A stretch of DNA of 25,613 bases from Rickettsiales bacterium (GTDB taxonomy: Bacteria > Pseudomonadota > Alphaproteobacteria > TMED127): assembly GCA_002690875.1 (NCBI GenBank), contig NZGH01000056.1, positions 1,655 through 27,267 on the forward strand. The letters run 5' to 3'. Positions 22,399 to 25,613 of the stretch are shown here, one piece after another. Position 1 is the first letter of the stretch; each line of letters opens with the position of its first letter. The notes under the pieces were generated by a model that worked only from the letters and a program-made list of their open reading frames with translations, had not been told where the DNA came from and did not search any database. The position numbers and the translations under genes are program-made.

Positions 22399-23948
22399 TT
22401 TTTAAAATCGATATACCTGATACCAATAAAATGACTAACAATAAGGTAAATTATACCCCCGATTAGAATTTTAATGATTAACAATAAATTATTTCTACCA
22501 GAAAAATTAAAAACAGCAAAATCTATTGTCTCAAGATATTTCATTAAAAATAATGAACATGCCATAATAAATGCTGAAAATAAAATCTTTAAGGTATCGT
22601 CTATTATCGACTTATCTAACTTATAACCAAGTTTTTTTATCAATATATAAAATAAAATCAAAGCGTTTACCCAAGCTGAGGCTGAAGTAGCTATTGCCAA
22701 CCCAACATGCAGAAACTCTTTTATTAATATTAAATTAAGAATGAGGTTAAGTGACATTGATAAAACAGAAACTTTAATTGGAGTCTTTGTATCTTCATTA
22801 GCAAAAAAAGGAACAACTAAAATTTTTATTAAAATAAAAGCTGGTAATCCAAAACAAAGAGCTGTCAATGCAGATGATGTAAGTTTGGAGTCTTCTAATG
22901 AAAATTCACCTCTTAAGAACAAAAAACTAATTATTTGGTTGGATAATAAAAAAATTCCAACTAATGCAGGAACAGAAAAATAGATCCCAAATTTTATCGA
23001 TTCTGATATACTAGCGTTCGCTTCAATTACATTGCGCTCTTTTACATGTTGAGAAAGTATAGGAAGTAAAGCAGTACTAATAGCAATTCCTAAAACTCCT
23101 AAAGGGAGTTGATTCACTCTATCAGCAAAGTAGAGGTATGAAATAGAACCATCAGGTAAGGTTGAGGCTAATATCATATCTATTAGAAGATTAATTTGAT
23201 ACGCTCCATTACCGATAATTGCTGGAGCTAACAAAATTAAAAAATTTTTTATTTCTTTTTTTCTGTTTTTAAAAGCAGAGTTTTGAAAGGATAAAAATTT
23301 AAGGTTGATGCTGCTTCTTTTTAAACTAAAAATTATCCACAACAACTGTATTAGACCTGCCACAGAAATTGATAGACTTAAATAATTAGAAACAATCACT
23401 TTGTCATTAGTTCTTAAAAAAATAAACAAACAGAAGATTATTGTTAAATTAAGAATAATTGGGGTTAATGCCATTGCAGCAAATCGACCTAAAGTATTCA
23501 AATAAGCCCCTGCTAATGAAGTTAAACAAATGAAAAAAACAAAAGGAAAAGTTAACCGTGATAGATCAACAGTTAGAAAAAATTTATCAGGATCATTTGT
23601 AAAACCAGGTGCAATCAACTTTACAATGAGAGGCATAAAAATTTCTGCAATAATTAATAAAATTAAAAGAAAAATTAGTAATGAAGAAAAAATTAAGGAG
23701 AAAAATTCATCTGACTTATTTTTTCCAAATTTACTTTTAATCCCTGAGATCACAGGAATAAATGCTGAATTCATAGCACCTTCACCAAAAAGTCTTCTAA
23801 AGAGATTAGGTAGTTTAAACGAAATGAAGAATGCATCTGACACCAACCCAGCACCTATTATTTTTGCAATTAAAAGATCTCTTATGTAACCTAAAATCCT
23901 ACTTAAAAATGTAAGTGATCCCAGAATTGAAATTATTTTAAGAAACAT
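22380..23948 (-). CDS. murJ: Lipid II flippase MurJ (MviN)
   Basis: Flips the peptidoglycan precursor lipid II across the inner membrane. It has 522 residues and about 14 hydrophobic helices of the MOP/MVF fold. Functionally important charges at the N-terminus are present: R17 and R23 in SRILGYIRD, D38 in SDAFF, and R51/R52 in LFRRLFGEGAMNSAFIP (50-66). The middle contains YFADRVNQLPLGVLGIAISTALLP, the other family signature. It overlaps glnD by 11 bases and trpS by 19. No truncation. Confidence 0.97.
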   Translation of the reverse strand: MFLKIISILGSLTFLSRILGYIRDLLIAKIIGAGLVSDAFFISFKLPNLFRRLFGEGAMNSAFIPVISGIKSKFGKNKSDEFFSLIFSSLLIFLLILLIIAEIFMPLIVKLIAPGFTNDPDKFFLTVDLSRLTFPFVFFICLTSLAGAYLNTLGRFAAMALTPIILNLTIIFCLFIFLRTNDKVIVSNYLSLSISVAGLIQLLWIIFSLKRSSINLKFLSFQNSAFKNRKKEIKNFLILLAPAIIGNGAYQINLLIDMILASTLPDGSISYLYFADRVNQLPLGVLGIAISTALLPILSQHVKERNVIEANASISESIKFGIYFSVPALVGIFLLSNQIISFLFLRGEFSLEDSKLTSSALTALCFGLPAFILIKILVVPFFANEDTKTPIKVSVLSMSLNLILNLILIKEFLHVGLAIATSASAWVNALILFYILIKKLGYKLDKSIIDDTLKILFSAFIMACSLFLMKYLETIDFAVFNFSGRNNLLLIIKILIGGIIYLIVSHFIGIRYIDFKKWWKKN

Positions 23949-25613
23949 TGTTAAGCCCTTCTTTTAAAGTTCTAATTATTTCTTTTTGTAATTCTAACAT
24001 TATTTTTTTATTATCAATTTTCATCCCGAATTCGTTTCTTAAATGAAAACTATCCTCAACAAAGTCACCGTTAGTTGATATTTTTGCCATAGATATAACC
24101 AATCTTTTATTTAGTAAAATTCTTGAAATATCATAAAGAAGTGCTGGCCTGTCATTAGTTGTTACTTCCAAAACGGTGTAAGTTGCAGACGAGCTATTAT
24201 CAAATTTTACTTCTGTTCTTTCTAAGAGTCTTTTTTTCTGAGCTGTTTTGCTTTGTAAAATTTTTACGAGTTTATTTTTTTTCAGTTCTATTAACTTTTT
24301 ATCTATGGAACTGATTTTGCCTTTTGAACCATTTTTTACAAATTTAAAATCGACATTTGACGAAACTACAAATCTATCTATCACTGTTCCATCCTCAAAT
24401 GTGAATATTCTCGCCTCGTGAACAGATAAATTTTCAGACAAAAATACTGATATAAAATCTAAAAATAAAGACGATCTATCGTTTGTTACAATAGTAACTT
24501 CTAAAAAATTTTGTCTGCTTATTTTTTTAATTACATAATCAAATCTTAGTTTTTCTTTCTTTCCTAAAAAAAAGTTTTCAATTTGAAATTTTATTGAATC
24601 ATGACTTTGTAGCAACCAATAATTTGGATAGGTGATCTTTGAAAAACTTTCGATTTGAGTTTTATTAATTTTTTTTGAGGAAAGTAAAACAGTTTCTTTT
24701 ATTTTTGTAATTTTAGAATTTAAACTTTTGTTTTCTTCTGGTTTTAGAACTTCACTTTGAATTTTAGTATACAAAGCTTTTAGAAGTCTCGCTTTCCAAT
24801 CATTCCAAATTCCGTGATCTACAGCTGAAATATCTGAAACGGTTAGAAGGTAAAGGTTATTTAATCTATCAATGGTATTAATATTTTCACAAATCTTCTT
24901 TATAACTGAGTCGTCCTCAATATCTTTTTTGAAAGCAAATTCACTCAGCAACATATGATTTTCTATTAGCCACGTTGTTTCTTTTGCAGTATCTGTATTT
25001 TCATTCAAATTAAGAACTATTTTCTTCGCCTTTTTAGCTCCTTTTAAATTATGTTCTCCTCCAAGACCCTTACCAATATCATGAAGAAGAACAGCGTAAA
25101 AAAGGGAGTTTTTGTTTTTTACTTTCTTTAAAACTTGGTTAGCAAATTTGTAAGATTCGTCTTGTTTTTCTTGCAAGTTTTTTAAAGTACTTAGTGCTTT
25201 CAATGTATGCTGACCTACACTCAAAGAATGAAATCTATCGAATTGTGGAAGTGTGTCTATCTTTGAAAACTCTGGAATCATTTTTTCCAATAACCCAATA
25301 TCATTTAAAAATAAAAATTTATGGTTTAACTCTGAAAAAAATATTTTTTTAAAGAATTCTAAATTAATATTTGAAAATAATTCCTCTCTACTGATTTTTT
25401 TCAAATTGTTTAGAACAAATCGTTGGTCTTCAACTGAGAATTTATTTTTAAAGATATTTTTAAAAAGATTCATTTGAAATTTTTTTAATGTGGTAGCACT
25501 TTTAACTTTTTTATTTCTAATCTGATTATTAACTGATTCTGATAAAACTTGGGCGAGTGTTTTTATTTGCTTAATTTGTTTAAAATAATCTTTCATCAAA
25601 AGTTCAGTTGAAT
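23938..25613 (-). CDS. glnD: PII uridylyltransferase GlnD (partial, N-terminus beyond window)
   Basis: Bifunctional enzyme that adds or removes UMP on PII proteins in response to glutamine. About 557 codons are visible and the frame stays open to the right edge (reading S-T-E-L-L-M-K-D-Y-F), so the ATG at 25596 is internal, not the start. Visible parts are the uridylyltransferase linker region, with LPQFDRFHSLSVGQHTL; the HD domain with HDIGKGLGGEH, whose HD pair serves UMP removal; and two ACT domains near the C-terminus (LEVTIVTNDRSSLFLDFISV and LEVTTNDRPALLYDISRILL) that sense glutamine. The nucleotidyltransferase domain should lie outside the window. Confidence 0.95.
   Translation of the reverse strand, partial: STELLMKDYFKQIKQIKTLAQVLSESVNNQIRNKKVKSATTLKKFQMNLFKNIFKNKFSVEDQRFVLNNLKKISREELFSNINLEFFKKIFFSELNHKFLFLNDIGLLEKMIPEFSKIDTLPQFDRFHSLSVGQHTLKALSTLKNLQEKQDESYKFANQVLKKVKNKNSLFYAVLLHDIGKGLGGEHNLKGAKKAKKIVLNLNENTDTAKETTWLIENHMLLSEFAFKKDIEDDSVIKKICENINTIDRLNNLYLLTVSDISAVDHGIWNDWKARLLKALYTKIQSEVLKPEENKSLNSKITKIKETVLLSSKKINKTQIESFSKITYPNYWLLQSHDSIKFQIENFFLGKKEKLRFDYVIKKISRQNFLEVTIVTNDRSSLFLDFISVFLSENLSVHEARIFTFEDGTVIDRFVVSSNVDFKFVKNGSKGKISSIDKKLIELKKNKLVKILQSKTAQKKRLLERTEVKFDNSSSATYTVLEVTTNDRPALLYDISRILLNKRLVISMAKISTNGDFVEDSFHLRNEFGMKIDNKKIMLELQKEIIRTLKEGLNNVS

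Noticed and set aside
1..25613. CRISPR arrays, insertion sequences, phage genes, tRNA or rRNA
   Set aside because: No spaced direct repeats, transposase or integrase motifs, or structured RNA genes were seen; nearly all bases are accounted for by the genes listed.

Overview
This window comes from a strongly AT-rich alphaproteobacterium with a compact genome. Genes touch or overlap almost everywhere, and the longest gaps are only 114 and 86 bases. The gene order is the alphaproteobacterial core order: glnD-murJ-trpS-usp-nifU, then tsaB-rimI-fur-olsA-miaB-phoH-ybeY-corC-lnt-metK-trmB, then nusA-infB-rbfA-truB-rpsO. Low GC, overlapping genes and this order suggest a streamlined marine lineage of the SAR11 / AEGEAN-169 (HIMB59) type. 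The presence of glnD, which to my knowledge is missing from Pelagibacter, favours a relative outside Pelagibacter proper. This placement is inference.

Layout, reading the minus strand from the right edge. (a) 25613-17758: glnD (its start lies outside the window), murJ, trpS, a TauE/SafE permease, an Alph_Pro_TM protein, a universal stress protein, a NifU-type Fe-S carrier and a Bax-like glucosaminidase, probably one transcription unit. (b) 16194-17740, plus strand: a two-gene unit with a VanX-like D-Ala-D-Ala dipeptidase and a secreted polysaccharide deacetylase. (c) 16178-15092, minus: tsaB and rimI. (d) 14887-15099, plus: a small TusA-like protein. (e) 14772-5529, minus: fur/mur, olsB, olsA, miaB, phoH, ybeY, corC, lnt (broken by a frameshift at a run of ten A/T), metK and trmB. 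(f) 5442-1, minus: nusA, infB, rbfA, truB and rpsO (cut by the left edge).

How they work together. The left third is the transcription and translation block: elongation factor NusA, initiation factor IF2, ribosome maturation by RbfA and YbeY, and RNA modification by TruB, TrmB and MiaB. MetK supplies the S-adenosylmethionine that TrmB and MiaB use. OlsB and OlsA together make phosphorus-free ornithine lipid. Lnt finishes lipoproteins. VanX-like, deacetylase, Bax-like and MurJ proteins act on the cell wall or its precursors.

I found no phage, insertion sequence, CRISPR array, tRNA or rRNA, and no convincing unknown system. The points most worth a second look are the split lnt at a slippery homopolymer, the shortened S15 N-terminus, the missing rimP and ylxR, the fur-olsB-olsA overlap, and the cluster of three wall-active enzymes set into housekeeping genes.
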